A stretch of 64,000 nucleotides of DNA, taken from the NCBI GenBank assembly GCA_030710605.1, contig CP092879.1, positions 40,176,842 to 40,240,841 on the forward strand. Direction: 5' to 3'. Each line of letters starts with the position of its first letter. The first letter of the stretch is position 1. The position numbers and the translations under genes were made by a program. This DNA comes from Cordylochernes scorpioides. Its lineage: Eukaryota > Arthropoda > Arachnida > Pseudoscorpiones > Chernetidae. Of this stretch, positions 21,689 through 32,620 are shown piece after piece. The notes below the pieces were generated by a model. That model was given only the letters and a program-made list of their open reading frames with translations, had not been told where the DNA came from and did not search any database.

Positions 21689-24652
21689 TTATTCTCGGGT
21701 AATAAATGGTCGAAGTTGAGATATGTGAACGCGTCTTGCTTGCTTTTGGTCTTTCAGAGAGATATCGTAGGTTACATCAGATATCTTTTTTTGAATGACA
21801 AATGGTCCTTCATATTTTGGTGATGTCTTGATGAGACGAGGGTCGTTGAAGGCAATTTTTCTTATGACTAAGTCTCCTTCTTTAAAGACATACTTGGGGT
21901 GATGGCTATCGTGTTTAATCTTCCACTTACTTCTAATTTGTTCTGTCCGCAGGCTAGCTTTCTTCCTGGCTTCTTCAATTGTAATTGGAGTTTGGTCGGC
22001 AAATTCGGGTACATTACCGATTCCATACATTAAGAAAAGCGGTGAAAAACCAGTCACGTCATGTGGTGTGGAATTATAATTTTTGACAACTTGCGGTAAC
22101 AATGAGCTCCATTTACATCTAGGTTTCTCCAGAACAGCTATTCTCAGTTTTGTCATTATCGTATCATTCAATTTCTCACAAATGCCATTGCACTGAGGAT
22201 GATAAGGCGAAGTATATGTGTGTTTAATTCCTCGTAAAGAAAGAAATTTGTTGAACTCTTTTGATATAAAATTTTTGCCATTATCTGTTAAGATAGTATT
22301 GATCGAATTAACAGATTTGATTATCTTATCAAGACATTGAGTGACAGCTTGAGCAGTGTTTGTTATTGTGGGATATGCCCATAGATAACGAGTTGCGTGA
22401 TCAACAAAAACTTGAATGAATTTATGCTTTGTGTTAGCTGCTGCTGTTCCCAGTACAATAGTGTCACAACCGATCATTTGTAATGGTTGGATATTTGACG
22501 TTGGAGTGATCATTTCTCCTAAAGTTGGTTCATGTCTGACCTTCACTAGTTGACAAGATTTACAAGATCGAACATAATTCTTGATATCAGTTGTTATTCC
22601 TTTCCACCAATAACATTGAGTTATAAGTTTGCATGTTTTGGTTATTGATGGGTGACTCAATGAATCGTGATATTCTTCCAATATTTTTTTGGTAAGCGAG
22701 TTTGGGACAACTGCTTTAAAAACTCCTTTTTGTTTGATCATTACCACACCGTCGTGAGTGTGGGAATTTTTCAAGAAACTCAAATCTGAATTTTGTTGGT
22801 GTTCTTGAAGTTCTTGAGTTGCAATGTTAACAACTGGGAGTCTTGATAAGGCGTCAACATGAGTTTGTTGCTTTCCAGAACGATGAACGATGTTACATGA
22901 TTTCGAGGATAAACTAAGAATCCATCTAAAATACTTAGGTTTCGGTTTCTTCATGGTGAAAAGCCATTGGAGCGCCGCATGATCAGTGATGATTTCAAAT
23001 GGTTGGTTTTCTATGTATACATGAAAGTGATCAGTTGCTTGTATTACGGCTAGGCATTCCATCTCATAAGCAGAATAATTCTCTTGGTGTGGTTGCAGTG
23101 TTTTGGAGTAATAAGCAATTACATGTTCCTCATTGTCTGGACCAATTTGTGTTAGGATTGCTCCAATTCCATATTTGGAGGCATCTGTATAAACTTTAGA
23201 GGGGTAGTCCGGGTTGTAAATAGCAAGGACAGGTTTTGTAGATAGTGCCATTTTAAGTTTAGCGAACGACTCCTCTACTTCCTCATTCCAGATGAAGGGC
23301 TGATTCTTCCGAGTGAGTCGAACCAAGGGGAATGAAATTTTAGAAAAGTCCTTCACAAATTTTCTGTAATAATTTGCCAATCCCATGAACTGACGAACTT
23401 TCTTTACAGTATCAGGTCTTGGAAAGTCTTGAATAGATTTTACTTTTCCTGGATCAGGTTTTAATTGATTGTGACTGATGATATGTCCGAGGTATTTTAC
23501 TTCAGTTCTTCCAAAAATACATTTCGACAATTTTAATTTCATGTTGTACTGTCTTAATTTGTCAAAAACTTTACTAAGAAGCTCTATGTGCTCTTGCCAT
23601 GTTTTCGTGTACACCAATATGTCATCTTGGAAAGAGCAAGTTCCTTTCCATAATAATTCACCTAGAATATGTTGGATTATCCTTTGAAACGTTGAAGCAG
23701 CATTTTTTAAACCAAAGGGCATCACTAAAAACTCATAATGACCATCGTTTGTGACGAATGCAGTTTTTTGAATAGATTGCGGGTCCATTTCGATCTGCCA
23801 ATAACCCCATGCAACATCAAGGGTAGAGAAGAATCTGGATCCATGCAATCGATCAAACATGTCCTGTATGTGAGGTAGGGGTTGCCTGTCATCCAGTGTG
23901 ATCTCATTAAGACGTCTGTAATCAATGCACATCCTTTTATTTCCATCCTTCTTGGGAACCATAACAACAGGAAATGCCCAAGGAGAATCTGAAATTCTTA
24001 TTAACTTGTGTTCGAGAAGTTCTTTAACTTGTTCAGCTATCTCTTCATACTCTTTTAGAGGACGACGATAGGGTCTAAGAGAAATTGGTTGTTCACTTTT
24101 CGTGATGATCTTATGTTGTATAGCTACTTTTCCCAAATCAATAGCATGCTGAGAAAATACATTCCTATTGTGTTCAAGTAATTCTTTTAATTCATGTTCT
24201 CTTATATCTTCTAGATGATTTACAAGAATTGGATTTTGTAATCCATCAAATTTGGTGTAAATTGTTTTGTCTCTGACATCTATTAAAAGATTAAAAAGAG
24301 ATGCAACATCTAATCCGATCAAGAGTGGATATTTAAAGTTCTTCATTACATGGAGAGTTACAGGTTTAATTAGTTTATCTATTCTTACCTTGGTCTGAAG
24401 TCTTCCACATGTCCTGGTAACACCATCCGCTTGGCTGATGTGAATGTCTGAATTTGGTTGAAGTTGAAGACGGGTTCGCTTGAACAATCGCCAATTGATT
24501 ATTGATACTGTTGCTCCAGTATCCACAAATGCTTGCGCAGGAATTCCATTTACTTCAACACTTATGTTGATAAGCTTGAAAGCTCCTTGTGTAGGGGTAT
24601 TTGTCAAAGTACTTACATTCAACAATTCCGGGGCTCCGCATACTTGTTTCAC
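21689..24652 (-). CDS. Gypsy pol polyprotein (PR-RT-RNase H-IN)
   Basis: A 987-codon frame without internal stops. Domains in order: aspartic protease with VDTGATVSI (Asp44); reverse transcriptase with TLDVAWGYW (Asp about 279), MPFGLKNA and the catalytic FQDD at 341-344; RNase H with YTDAS (about 489) and SAYEMECLAV; integrase zinc finger H-x4-H-x29-C-x2-C (662-700); integrase core with Asp730, Asp790 in TDNGKNF and Glu826 (DD35E); and an IN tail ending SQLRPFITRE. FQDD in place of the common YxDD is unusual but keeps both aspartates. The first residue is arbitrary: the frame is open upstream (KHWVTDCEDYDPNYKK...) and is probably reached from gag. Likely functional. Confidence 0.95.
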   Translation of the reverse strand: MKQVCGAPELLNVSTLTNTPTQGAFKLINISVEVNGIPAQAFVDTGATVSIINWRLFKRTRLQLQPNSDIHISQADGVTRTCGRLQTKVRIDKLIKPVTLHVMKNFKYPLLIGLDVASLFNLLIDVRDKTIYTKFDGLQNPILVNHLEDIREHELKELLEHNRNVFSQHAIDLGKVAIQHKIITKSEQPISLRPYRRPLKEYEEIAEQVKELLEHKLIRISDSPWAFPVVMVPKKDGNKRMCIDYRRLNEITLDDRQPLPHIQDMFDRLHGSRFFSTLDVAWGYWQIEMDPQSIQKTAFVTNDGHYEFLVMPFGLKNAASTFQRIIQHILGELLWKGTCSFQDDILVYTKTWQEHIELLSKVFDKLRQYNMKLKLSKCIFGRTEVKYLGHIISHNQLKPDPGKVKSIQDFPRPDTVKKVRQFMGLANYYRKFVKDFSKISFPLVRLTRKNQPFIWNEEVEESFAKLKMALSTKPVLAIYNPDYPSKVYTDASKYGIGAILTQIGPDNEEHVIAYYSKTLQPHQENYSAYEMECLAVIQATDHFHVYIENQPFEIITDHAALQWLFTMKKPKPKYFRWILSLSSKSCNIVHRSGKQQTHVDALSRLPVVNIATQELQEHQQNSDLSFLKNSHTHDGVVMIKQKGVFKAVVPNSLTKKILEEYHDSLSHPSITKTCKLITQCYWWKGITTDIKNYVRSCKSCQLVKVRHEPTLGEMITPTSNIQPLQMIGCDTIVLGTAAANTKHKFIQVFVDHATRYLWAYPTITNTAQAVTQCLDKIIKSVNSINTILTDNGKNFISKEFNKFLSLRGIKHTYTSPYHPQCNGICEKLNDTIMTKLRIAVLEKPRCKWSSLLPQVVKNYNSTPHDVTGFSPLFLMYGIGNVPEFADQTPITIEEARKKASLRTEQIRSKWKIKHDSHHPKYVFKEGDLVIRKIAFNDPRLIKTSPKYEGPFVIQKKISDVTYDISLKDQKQARRVHISQLRPFITRE

Positions 24653-24722
24653 TGAAGTGTTTTGATTAGGCCTATCCTTTTTATAATTAGGATCATAATC
24701 CTCACAATCTGTGACCCAATGT

Positions 24723-25325
24723 TTAATTTTTTATTCCCTTTTTCGAACATATTGGACACCAGAATGGGCAAACATTTTTTCTATTATCATTATTTTTTGC
24801 CGCGAGATGTATTTTGTTTTTAGGCTTAAACTGAATTGAAGCCCTATTTTGTTCAATTGAAGCTGCGATATGGAACCATTTCGTGGTGTCAGTTGGCTGT
24901 GCAGCCACAATTAAATCTTTCCAATCATTTGGAAGTCCGTCTGTTAATAAATTAATATTTTCCTCCTTCGTTAGATGGGTTTGATTTAACAGGCGAATTT
25001 TATCTTGAAAATAATTTTCTATTGATTCTTCTCGTTTTAATCTTCGATGTGATGCTGAGACAATTGGATTTGCGTTGTATGAACCAAATCTTTGAATCAA
25101 CTTTTCCTTTACAACTTCCCATCTTTTTATTGCAGGATTTGAAATAATCTCGTCTGCATACCATTCAAGTGCTGAATCTGTCAAGTAGTACATAAGATTT
25201 TTGATTTTTTCATCTTCTTTTAAAGAATTATTTTCAAAATCATATAATTTGATCCATGACTCAGGCCTAATTGCCGACTTCGAGCCGTTGAATTTTTGCA
25301 ACCGGTTGTTTGGATTTTCCGCCAT
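24723..25325 (-). CDS. Gypsy gag
   Basis: Starts MAENPNNRLQKFNGSKSAIR 35 bases after the 5' LTR. It carries a capsid-like retrotransposon gag core (ALEWYADEI..., SIENYFQDKIRLLNQ) and ends with a partial zinc knuckle (CPFWCPICSKKG) just before a TAA. The rest of the knuckle (KHWVTDC) lies in the +1 frame, which is the pol frame. So either gag-pol uses a +1 shift at the AAT-TAA, or this copy carries an indel there. Gag coats the RNA in virus-like particles. Confidence 0.88.
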   Translation of the reverse strand: MAENPNNRLQKFNGSKSAIRPESWIKLYDFENNSLKEDEKIKNLMYYLTDSALEWYADEIISNPAIKRWEVVKEKLIQRFGSYNANPIVSASHRRLKREESIENYFQDKIRLLNQTHLTKEENINLLTDGLPNDWKDLIVAAQPTDTTKWFHIAASIEQNRASIQFKPKNKIHLAAKNNDNRKNVCPFWCPICSKKGIKN

Positions 25326-25359
25326 TTTCTTTTTCCGTATCCTTTTCGACTGCGCCAAA

Positions 25360-25672
25360 TGCCACGTTTTTATTTTTAAAACGCTAATTTTAGTTTAGTA
25401 AAACTTTATTTTTAAAGTTTATTATTTTAAAAGTGAAATGTTTGTTAATGAAATAGACATTTTGCCTAAACTCATTTAATGCTGCTTTCTTTTACAAGCC
25501 ATTTGTTTATGTGTATTTTTACATATCGTTTTTATTGAGTTTTTACTAATTTAGTATGTACATCATTGACTTTTGATGAATGAGAAAAAGAAATTGAAAA
25601 TAAACATATGAAAAATTAAAGTAACATTTTAAAGGAATTTATGTACAATTGAAAATTGTTTCTGTAACGTCT

Positions 25673-25674
<2 letters not shown>
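25360..25674 (-). repeat. Gypsy 5' LTR
   Basis: 315 bp, partner of 21354-21668. On the minus strand it begins TGAGACG and ends GTGGCA, followed by the primer-binding-site candidate. Confidence 0.96.
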
Positions 25675-25678
<4 letters not shown>

Positions 25679-25714
<36 letters not shown>

Positions 25715-26378
25715 TAGTTATGAAAAATTTTAAGATTAATAATTTTTTTTTTATTTAATATGAATGTGTGAGGTTTGTTCTGACTCAAAATTAATTCAAA
25801 ATCTGTTGTTCTTAATAGTTTACTTTTCCTCTATTTTCCAAATATAAAAACAATTACTATTAATATATATATATATACATATTTTGGCTCTTCTATATAC
25901 CAAAATGTTAATTTCTAGAACAAATTACTCTGTTTAAATCGACCGCTAGATGTCGCGGCTTTCCCTATATAAACCTATTGTTGTTTCCAGTTGGCCTGCT
26001 CAAATCTTTCTGTAGATATGTAAATATGTAATCTTTTATTTTCTTTATTCTTACGCCTTAAGTCAGGTAGTACATTTCTCAAATTATGTATTTTTCATTA
26101 GCACAATTAAAGCTAATTCAGGTCTGAACTATTTTCTATTATTACCACGACTGCAATATCACATACATACTCATGTATCCTTAAACAACCTAAGCAAATT
26201 CTATCTCTAAAATCTTTTCCGTAATATATACCATTGAATCAAGATATGCGATCTACACATTGTTATCATTTATGATTCCACTAATCAACAGATATATCTT
26301 TAGAATAAATTTTAGATAAAATATCTCTCTACATATAAACGTTAGCGTAGGTATGTTTATTCATTTAACAAATGAATG
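25679..26378. other. AT-rich spacer
   Basis: A TA microsatellite, then AT-rich DNA. About 25935-26060 (ATAAACCTATTGTTGTTTCC, GCTCAAATCTTTCTGTA) is related to 20640-20690 and, inverted, to 32795-32930, so a dispersed repeat is present. No gene. Confidence 0.5.
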
Positions 26379-26895
26379 CATTAAGTCGCAAGTGTTTCTT
26401 TCACAAATAAATCAAATTATACTGTCCGTACTGCGATGAAAAATATTGGGAGGGATTAAATCATCAATGGTGAATCCTCCCAGCTTTTTCGCCAATTGAA
26501 TCTACCAGACCACTTCTTCAGAGCTCTAATACTGTATTGGATCATTCTGCGTATATATGATACACTGAAGTGTGGAATCTCAGAAATGGTATTTAAGTAA
26601 ACTATGGACATAAGCTTTTAGGATAGTAGAATTACATTTAACTACTATCTACTGTCCTAAAAGCTTATGTACATAGTTTGCCTAAATACCATTTCTAAGA
26701 TTTGATCCTTCAGTGTATTATGTATAAGCAGAATGATCCAATACAGTATTAAAGCTCTAAAGAAGCGGTCTGGTAGATTGAATTGGCGGAACCGCTGGGA
26801 CGTTTCACCACTGATGAGCCAAGCCCTCCTAATATTTTTTATCGCATTAGGTAGAAGTTTGGTTTATTTGTGAAAGAAACATTCGCGTCTTAATG
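26379..26895. mobile_element. Long foldback MITE (palindromic)
   Basis: Nearly the whole 517 bp folds on itself around about 26637. Outer arms read GTTTCTTTCACAAATAAA; further in come the TCCTTACTGCGATGA-type word, GGGAGG, GAGCTCTAATACTGTAT, GGATCATTCTGC and CCTAAAAGCTTATG, each with its complement on the other arm. Arms are imperfect, so the copy is not recent. Partial relatives lie at 27062-27150, 34003-34190, 36225-36415, 37560-37830 and 54030-54190. No coding capacity. Confidence 0.9.
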
Positions 26896-27726
26896 TTTTC
26901 ATTTGCTGCATATAGATGGCGCATTATTTCTTTATATCAATTTAGGATTAACTGAACTTGTCATTATTTTTTGCGGAAGAGCATTGCTTGATGCAAATAT
27001 TTAAATGTAATTGTACTGTCAGACGTACAGATTTCGGTCTAGGTAACCTACTATCCAATGGTGTAATTGTAGTGTCTTAAAAGCTTATGCCCATAGTTTG
27101 CCTAAATACCATTTCTAAGATTCCACCCTTCAGTGTAGTATATTGTGATAGGAAAATGAGGGTTCTATATAAAATGAATTTTTGACCCCAGAATTTAAAA
27201 ATATTCAAATACTAGATTAACTTGCTTATTATGAAGTCAAATATTGTATGCTAATATTCCATATCATGAACTTATTAATAATATTACAGGGGGGTCTAGA
27301 GTGGAAGCCCTGGTATCACTCTCCAAAAAGTGAAAAAATATTTTTAAAAATAAAAATTTAAAAAGGTCATACAAGACCACTCCTCTTCCAGGATGGTGTA
27401 AAGACCTTTCCACAATGCACCATATGCAAGACCAGATAGGCCTCACCAGACCACCTCTTGGAATGTATGGGAGTCTCAAGACAGGACCTGTATTCCAACC
27501 CTACCAGGATTGTGAATTTTATCAATGAATATAGTCTCCATGACCTTATATCATTATACAATGATATAATAAAAAATAATAATAATATAAAAATCAGACA
27601 CAATATTATGATAATTTTAATAATGGTGCAACAATAGGATTTCTCATGACTACCAATTATATATAATAATTATGATATAATTATAATAAATAATATTTGT
27701 TAAAGCGATATTTGTCGGAAAACTTT
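26896..27726. other. Spacer with a fragment of the foldback family
   Basis: About 27062-27150 repeats the central part of the foldback element (CTTAAAAGCTTATGCCCATA). 27285-27520 has somewhat higher GC with short open frames but no recognisable domain. Confidence 0.45.
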
Positions 27727-27734
27727 CATTAGGG

Positions 27735-27940
27735 CAGGGGTCAATAAATTCTTGAGTAGGAAGAATTAAAAATTACAATTTACAAAATTTCAAAGTATTT
27801 AAAGAGCCACACAATTTATTATTGCCAACAATAAATAGTACTCGCATAAATAATATTTACGTATGGAACTATATAAAGAGCCGAAGCTTCACATCCAAAG
27901 AGCCGCATGTGGCTGGCGAGCCGCAGTTTGCCGACCCCTG
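27735..27940. mobile_element. hAT-type MITE
   Basis: Both ends begin CAGGGGTC; the right end on the minus strand continues GGCAAACTGCGGCTC, a terminal sequence recurrent in animal hAT MITEs. The flanking 8-mers (cattaggg at 27727-27734, tactaggg at 27941-27948) agree at six of eight positions, as expected for an aged 8-bp hAT duplication. No transposase. Confidence 0.82.
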
Positions 27941-28239
27941 TACTAGGGGATAGTCAGGACGAGGCTAAGTCATTCTGAGTCACTATATATTGATTATTTG
28001 AATTTTATAACTCTAAAATAGGCAAATTGTTTTTGGTTATTGTCTAATTTAGGCTTTTGAATTGCTTTATATAAATCTATATATTCAGTATGGATATGCA
28101 AAATTTTACAATGTTTTATATCAGTAGTTTTGGTAGAGAATAGTATCTAATACCAATTCATCTTTGACAATTGACAATTAACATAATTTTATTGACATTT
28201 TGTCAAGACATGCCAAAAGTCTGCACTAAAAAGAATATA

Positions 28240-28575
28240 GTTTTAGCGGTTTTATTACTTATTTTATGTAGGCACTCTTCTATATATAACACAATAGTTC
28301 ATGAATTTATAAAATTTAATTTGAAGTCCCGAGATATCATTCAACCAGCACGTTCATCCACCAGGCACGTATATTTTCAAAATATTGTTTTTAACACAGA
28401 AATAATGTAATATATTCCTCTCTCAATATATAATAAGTATTTAAAATATGTATATAATAATGTGTATATAAAAATAATATTTATTATTAATTTGTTAACG
28501 TGATACTCCTGTTGAAGGACTGACAAGTCCGAAAGCTTGAAAATAAAAAGTTAAACAAGAAACTTTAATATCCAT
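28240..28575 (+). repeat. PLE-like terminal repeat, copy 1
   Basis: About 330 bp shared with 31215-31540 (CTTCTATATATAACACAATA, GATATCATTCAACCAGCACG, TATTTTCAAAAT-TTGTTTTTAACAC). Near its end lies CCTGTTGAAGGACTGAC, then GTCCGAAAGC, the arms GGACT/AGTCC forming a stem: a hammerhead-like layout with CTGTTGA for CTGATGA. An open frame at 28171-28410 lies in it but is not conserved in the second copy. Confidence 0.6.
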
Positions 28576-29434
28576 TATGTAAAAGAAATATTTTACACTA
28601 TTTCATAAAATAAATAAAGTTTCCAGGGTTAAGATGATGTGATTATAATGCACATCAATTCATCATAATTAATCATCATCATACTAGGCATCGACGCATG
28701 ACTAGCTTAGTAAAACTTAATACTACTTACCACATTCTTATTTTGCTGTAGTGGATGCTTAGCCCAAAACACTGTTTTAACAAATATAATTATAAAAATA
28801 CCCTGTTCCTATCCCTGGACATTTTATTTTTCCGTTCATCATTACTCTCCACAATTTATTCTTTCATATTTCATCCCTAAGGATAGAAATAATCGTTATT
28901 TCTCCTTAAAATAACTTACGATTTTTCGTTTAAAAGAAACATTTGCGGTAAAACTTGTCAAACGTTGTTCTACAATCATAAGCCGCATTATATTGCATTA
29001 TATTGTATTATAAAAATACCCTGCTGTCAGAAACGGTGAAAAGTAGACACAATAGATTTATATAAATTTTGTGAGAAGGCGAGAAGGATGAGAAACAGGT
29101 GTAAATAGTTTCCCATTTTTTTTAGGCTCATGTTACTACTGAATTGTATATAGTACTTGATTTATGTTCAATTAAAGCCAATGCTATACTGGGAGAATCC
29201 TGTATGGGGCTTGATCCCTAATAAAGGTTTGTGCGTGTGTATAACTATAAAAATTATTTATAGAATTATTATTCTATGAATATTCGTCTCCATCTGATTT
29301 TAGTCTTTTAATCTTTTTTTTTTCATTCAGCTTTCTAAATACAAAAATTTCCAATGGTCTATTTAGTAGATTTGGTGGAGTAGAGTAACAAATATCAATT
29401 CATTTATAAGTTTAATTGTCATCTATCGTTAACC
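28576..29434. other. AT-rich spacer
   Basis: No gene. ACTAGGCATCGACGCATGAC at 28683 also occurs at 14536, linking it to the tail of the 37-bp minisatellite. Confidence 0.45.
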
Positions 29435-29644
29435 TTTTACACAAATAAATTTGCTGGCAATTCGTTTCTTTTTAAATATCATCAAATATTATCTCTACAG
29501 ACCTTACTGCAATGATTAATCAACTACTGATGAGCCAAGCCCTCTCATTCAATAACTCATATCATTGCAGTAAGGTCTGTAGAGATAATATTTGATGATA
29601 TTTAAAAATAAACGCATTGCCAGTAAATTTATTTGTGTAAAATT
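29435..29644. mobile_element. MITE with about 80-bp inverted repeats
   Basis: Outer arms TTTTACACAAATAAATTTGC and complement; inner arms TCTCTACAGACCTTACTGCA and complement. The short centre contains CTGATGAGCCAAGCCCTC, shared with the foldback family at 26379, so they are relatives with different outer arms. Related arms occur at 53224-53338. Confidence 0.9.
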
Positions 29645-29679
29645 TTAAATATCAATTCATATTGACAAAAAAGGGCCAG

Positions 29680-29780
29680 TAGGGAGTGGATGTTTGACTC
29701 GAAAATATTTTAAAACAAATATTTTTGGCAAACTTTCACTTGAGTAAAAACCGGCAAAAATCGGGTACATTTGCTCGTTA
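29680..29780 (+). mobile_element. Decayed Helitron 3' end
   Basis: GGCAAACTTTCACTTGAGTA followed by a weak hairpin (ACCGGCAAAAATCGGGT), ACATTTGCT and CGT. It resembles the Helitron family B end at 35976 and its truncated copy at 45860, but CTRR is changed to CTCG. Confidence 0.45.
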
Positions 29781-30129
29781 TTTATAAAATGTCGTAAATT
29801 CAACAGATAAAGAAAATGTCTATTGCATTTATTACTATATTTTATTTGACTGCGAATTTAAAAGTGTCGTTTCCCCATCAGATAATATCTTAATGGGCAA
29901 ATGATTTAAAGTCACCAAGCATCCAGTAGTTCATAGTTCCTTCGAAACGTCCATAATTGTTGAATTATCCTTTGATACGTTGTCACCTCTTTGGATTTTT
30001 CACTTTATAATTTTTTGCGCTGCTTATTCACGAAAATATATAGTTTTATCACGATCGTTTATATCTTTATAATTCTTCTGAACCTAGGAATTTCCACAGT
30101 ATAATTTTTGCGATGTTTAATAAAGTTAT

Positions 30130-30330
30130 TGTTTTTGTGTCCAATGAAGAACCTCAGATGTTCCCATGCATCTCTATCACAGCAGTCGCAATGTCCACTA
30201 TCTTGGGTGTGTAACGCTGCTGTTCTGGGTCCATGTCAATTTTCTGAAAGTCTGCGGCCATTGCTGGGCATGAGAATATGTAGATAGGCGTTAGTTCCAC
30301 ACCAGGCCATTGTTGCATGTCCTATAGGTT
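30130..30330 (-). pseudogene. Non-LTR retrotransposon C-terminal fragment
   Basis: On the minus strand a frame reads PIYIFSCPAMAADFQKIDMD and then YTPKIVDIATAVIEMHGN before a stop. The FSCPAM context resembles the tail of LINE polyproteins just after the C-terminal zinc knuckle; only the last of the metal-binding residues remains. Fragment only. Confidence 0.45.
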
Positions 30331-31214
30331 CTTGTGCCATCTATATGTATTGTCATTCATTTATATTGTTTCGTTCTGAGTCTTGTTATAGTTTTTGTAA
30401 TTCTTTTCTCAGAGTTTAATCAAGTAAAAAAGTTTATTCACGCGCGAAATTTTATCTTTATAATAATTCATCAGATATATACCTGTAATTTCTACAGTAA
30501 ATTAATAGGCTGTTTATTCAAGTGTTTTTACCTGTTTAATTTAGATTATACAATATCTGGGTCATAGTAGTGAAGCTACGTCACAAGTGACATCACCAGT
30601 AACAATTCACTTGATAAGGCAATCAACATTTTATAAATATCTGTCCAGATAGCCTTTTGGTTTTGATTATTTTTCAGGTATCGAGGCATCCAAAGTCTAC
30701 AAATTATCTTAAATTTGAGAGATAACAAGAAGAGAAGTAGCAATTTAATGCAGAGACGTATAAGTACAGTTGCTATACTGATTTTTATTTTGAGTGTTTT
30801 TTTGGCTAAGAATTTTTGTATCCATAAAAAAATCACACACATTTTGGTAATTTTTTAGATAAACAAAATTTAGAACGAAGTTTGGCGATTGTACTCCAAA
30901 TATTTCTTTTGAACGAAAAATCTAAATTTATTTTAAGGATAAATAACGATTATTTCTAACCTTAGTGTCCAGGGATGGGAAATTTAGTTTTATCGATTAT
31001 TTTCATATTTTCAATAATTTGAGATTTCCTAATTTCATCAGCATGCCAAAATTCTTATAACTAGTCTCTTATTCTTTTTCAACGGCTCAATCCTTGAGAA
31101 AAGAATTCATTTTGTTTTCTTATAATTTCGAAAATTATATATAAGGGGATCTGAGAAACAATAATAGATTATCATAATGTGTTACATAATGTTGTTTTTT
31201 AAATTTCAAATATA
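30331..31214. other. AT-rich spacer
   Basis: Nothing I can support as a gene or element. Confidence 0.4.
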
Positions 31215-31540
31215 TTTAATACCCCATAGATATAGGCAGTCTTCTATATATACCACAATAGTTCACGATTTTTTAAATTTAATTTGAAGTCTCGAGATAT
31301 CGTACAACCAGCACGTATCATTCACCACGCACGTATATTTTCAAAATTTTGTTTTTAACACACAAAGAATGTAATATATTTTTCTCTTTCATTCAATATA
31401 ATATATATTTGAAATATGTAAATAATAATTTGTATATAAAAATATTATTTATCATCAATATATTAACGTGATAATCCTGTTGAAGGACTGACAAGTCCGA
31501 GTTTGAAAATAGAAAGTTGAACAAGAAACTTGGCCCTGGA
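31215..31540 (+). repeat. PLE-like terminal repeat, copy 2
   Basis: Diverged direct copy of 28240-28575, again with CCTGTTGAAGGACTGAC near the end; the GAAA arm is partly lost (GTCCGAGTTTG). The two copies are about 3 kb apart in the same orientation. Confidence 0.6.
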
Positions 31541-31741
31541 AGCTTTATTTATTTTATAATATTCAATTTGTAAAATCTTATTTTTCAAATATATATACAT
31601 ATGTTGTCAAAAGAATTTATGCCAATTTTTGAATATTATTGTTATAAAATTATTGATCATTTGCTTGATACACGATAATTATTATAACAAATTGGATTTT
31701 GTGTGCCTTATATTGATGAGATTATTACTAAGACAAATTGA

Positions 31742-32600
31742 GCTAGTGGATACCTAATTGGATTAACGGGAAAAGCATGGGGACTGGACAGTAAAAGAAG
31801 AATAGAACTCTATAAGACACTGTTTCGAAGTTCACTAACTTATGGTTCCACGATCTGGTACAACTTTATACCCAAAAAAGTCAAAGATAAATTAAACTCT
31901 CTGCAGTACAAAATTTTGAAGCACAGTACACAGGTTTATAATTCAACATCTTCAAACTGTACTCATATTGTTGCTAGAACACCAAATCTTACGGATTTTA
32001 TTGTAACAAATATACTAAAAATAAATATTGGATACAAAAAATCAGATCCAACTAAAAGAAAAATTATATTTAATTTTATAAACCAGAAATTTGAGGAATA
32101 CTATGGAGGTGCCAATGATAATTTCAAGGGATTCTTTGATACTTCAAGAATTCCTAACTATGTTCAACTTTTATAACGTTCAATTTTTTACTGGACATGG
32201 TGACTTCAACACATATTTTTTTTTTAAATTGGCAAAATTGGTTCACCTGCATGCACTTGTGGAAACGAACAACAAACCCCTGAACACCTTCTGATAAACT
32301 GTCCATTAACTTCTGATCTAAGGGAAGAAAACCAACTTTACCTGACTAATACAAAACAAGCTGCTTGCAATAAAGACCAATATATTGAGTTTAATAGATT
32401 CTGCAGGATGTATATTTTGAGGCGAAAGTGTTGACTGTACATATTTCAAGCTGCTATTTATAATTACTATATGCAAATTTTGAAATCGAACGTTTAATTT
32501 TCATGCTTCCCAATGTTCAATTGTATAAATTGTATATAATTTAAAATATACACGCAATTATCCAAATTGTGGATATGGCGTGTCTCTCCCAACTGTTAAA
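31742..32600 (+). pseudogene. Non-LTR retrotransposon (LINE) 3' fragment
   Basis: The frame from 31748 carries the post-RT region typical of R1/Jockey-like elements (LTGKAWGLDSKRRIELYKTL, SSLTYGSTIWYN) to a stop at 32176. After a frame change near 32190-32240 it continues as PACTCGNEQQTPEHLLINCP, a C-x-C-x8-H-x4-C zinc knuckle. The 5' part, including endonuclease and RT, is absent: the 5' truncation usual for LINE insertions. The AT-rich tail to about 32600 ends in TAAATAAATGATAATTATTA. Confidence 0.8.
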
Positions 32601-32620
32601 TAAATGATAATTATTATGAT

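Larger units (their letters stand above)
21350..25678 (-). mobile_element. Ty3/Gypsy LTR retrotransposon, young copy
   Basis: Complete element of 4321 bp (21354-25674) with two 315-bp LTRs that I find to differ at one position, so the insertion is recent. LTRs start TG and end CA. A 4-bp ATAT duplication (21350-21353, 25675-25678) fits, although it lies in a TA microsatellite. On the minus strand a primer-binding-site candidate (TTTGGCGCAGTCGAAAAGG) abuts the 5' LTR, and a purine tract (AAGAAGGGGAATA) abuts the 3' LTR at 21669. Gag and pol are in different frames. It has no envelope gene. Confidence 0.96.

Noticed and set aside
26800-26830. CTGATGAG in the foldback MITE family as a hammerhead core
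   Set aside because: No GAAA follows at the right distance and no stem II or stem I pairing is possible; the word recurs only as part of the MITE.
28171-28410. A 79-residue membrane-like protein
   Set aside because: The frame is disrupted in the homologous repeat at 31215-31400 and lies in a terminal repeat, so it is not maintained as coding.
30334-30842. Short hydrophobic frames on both strands
   Set aside because: Composition is driven by AT richness (Phe, Ile, Leu, Lys); no start context, splice sites or conserved motif.
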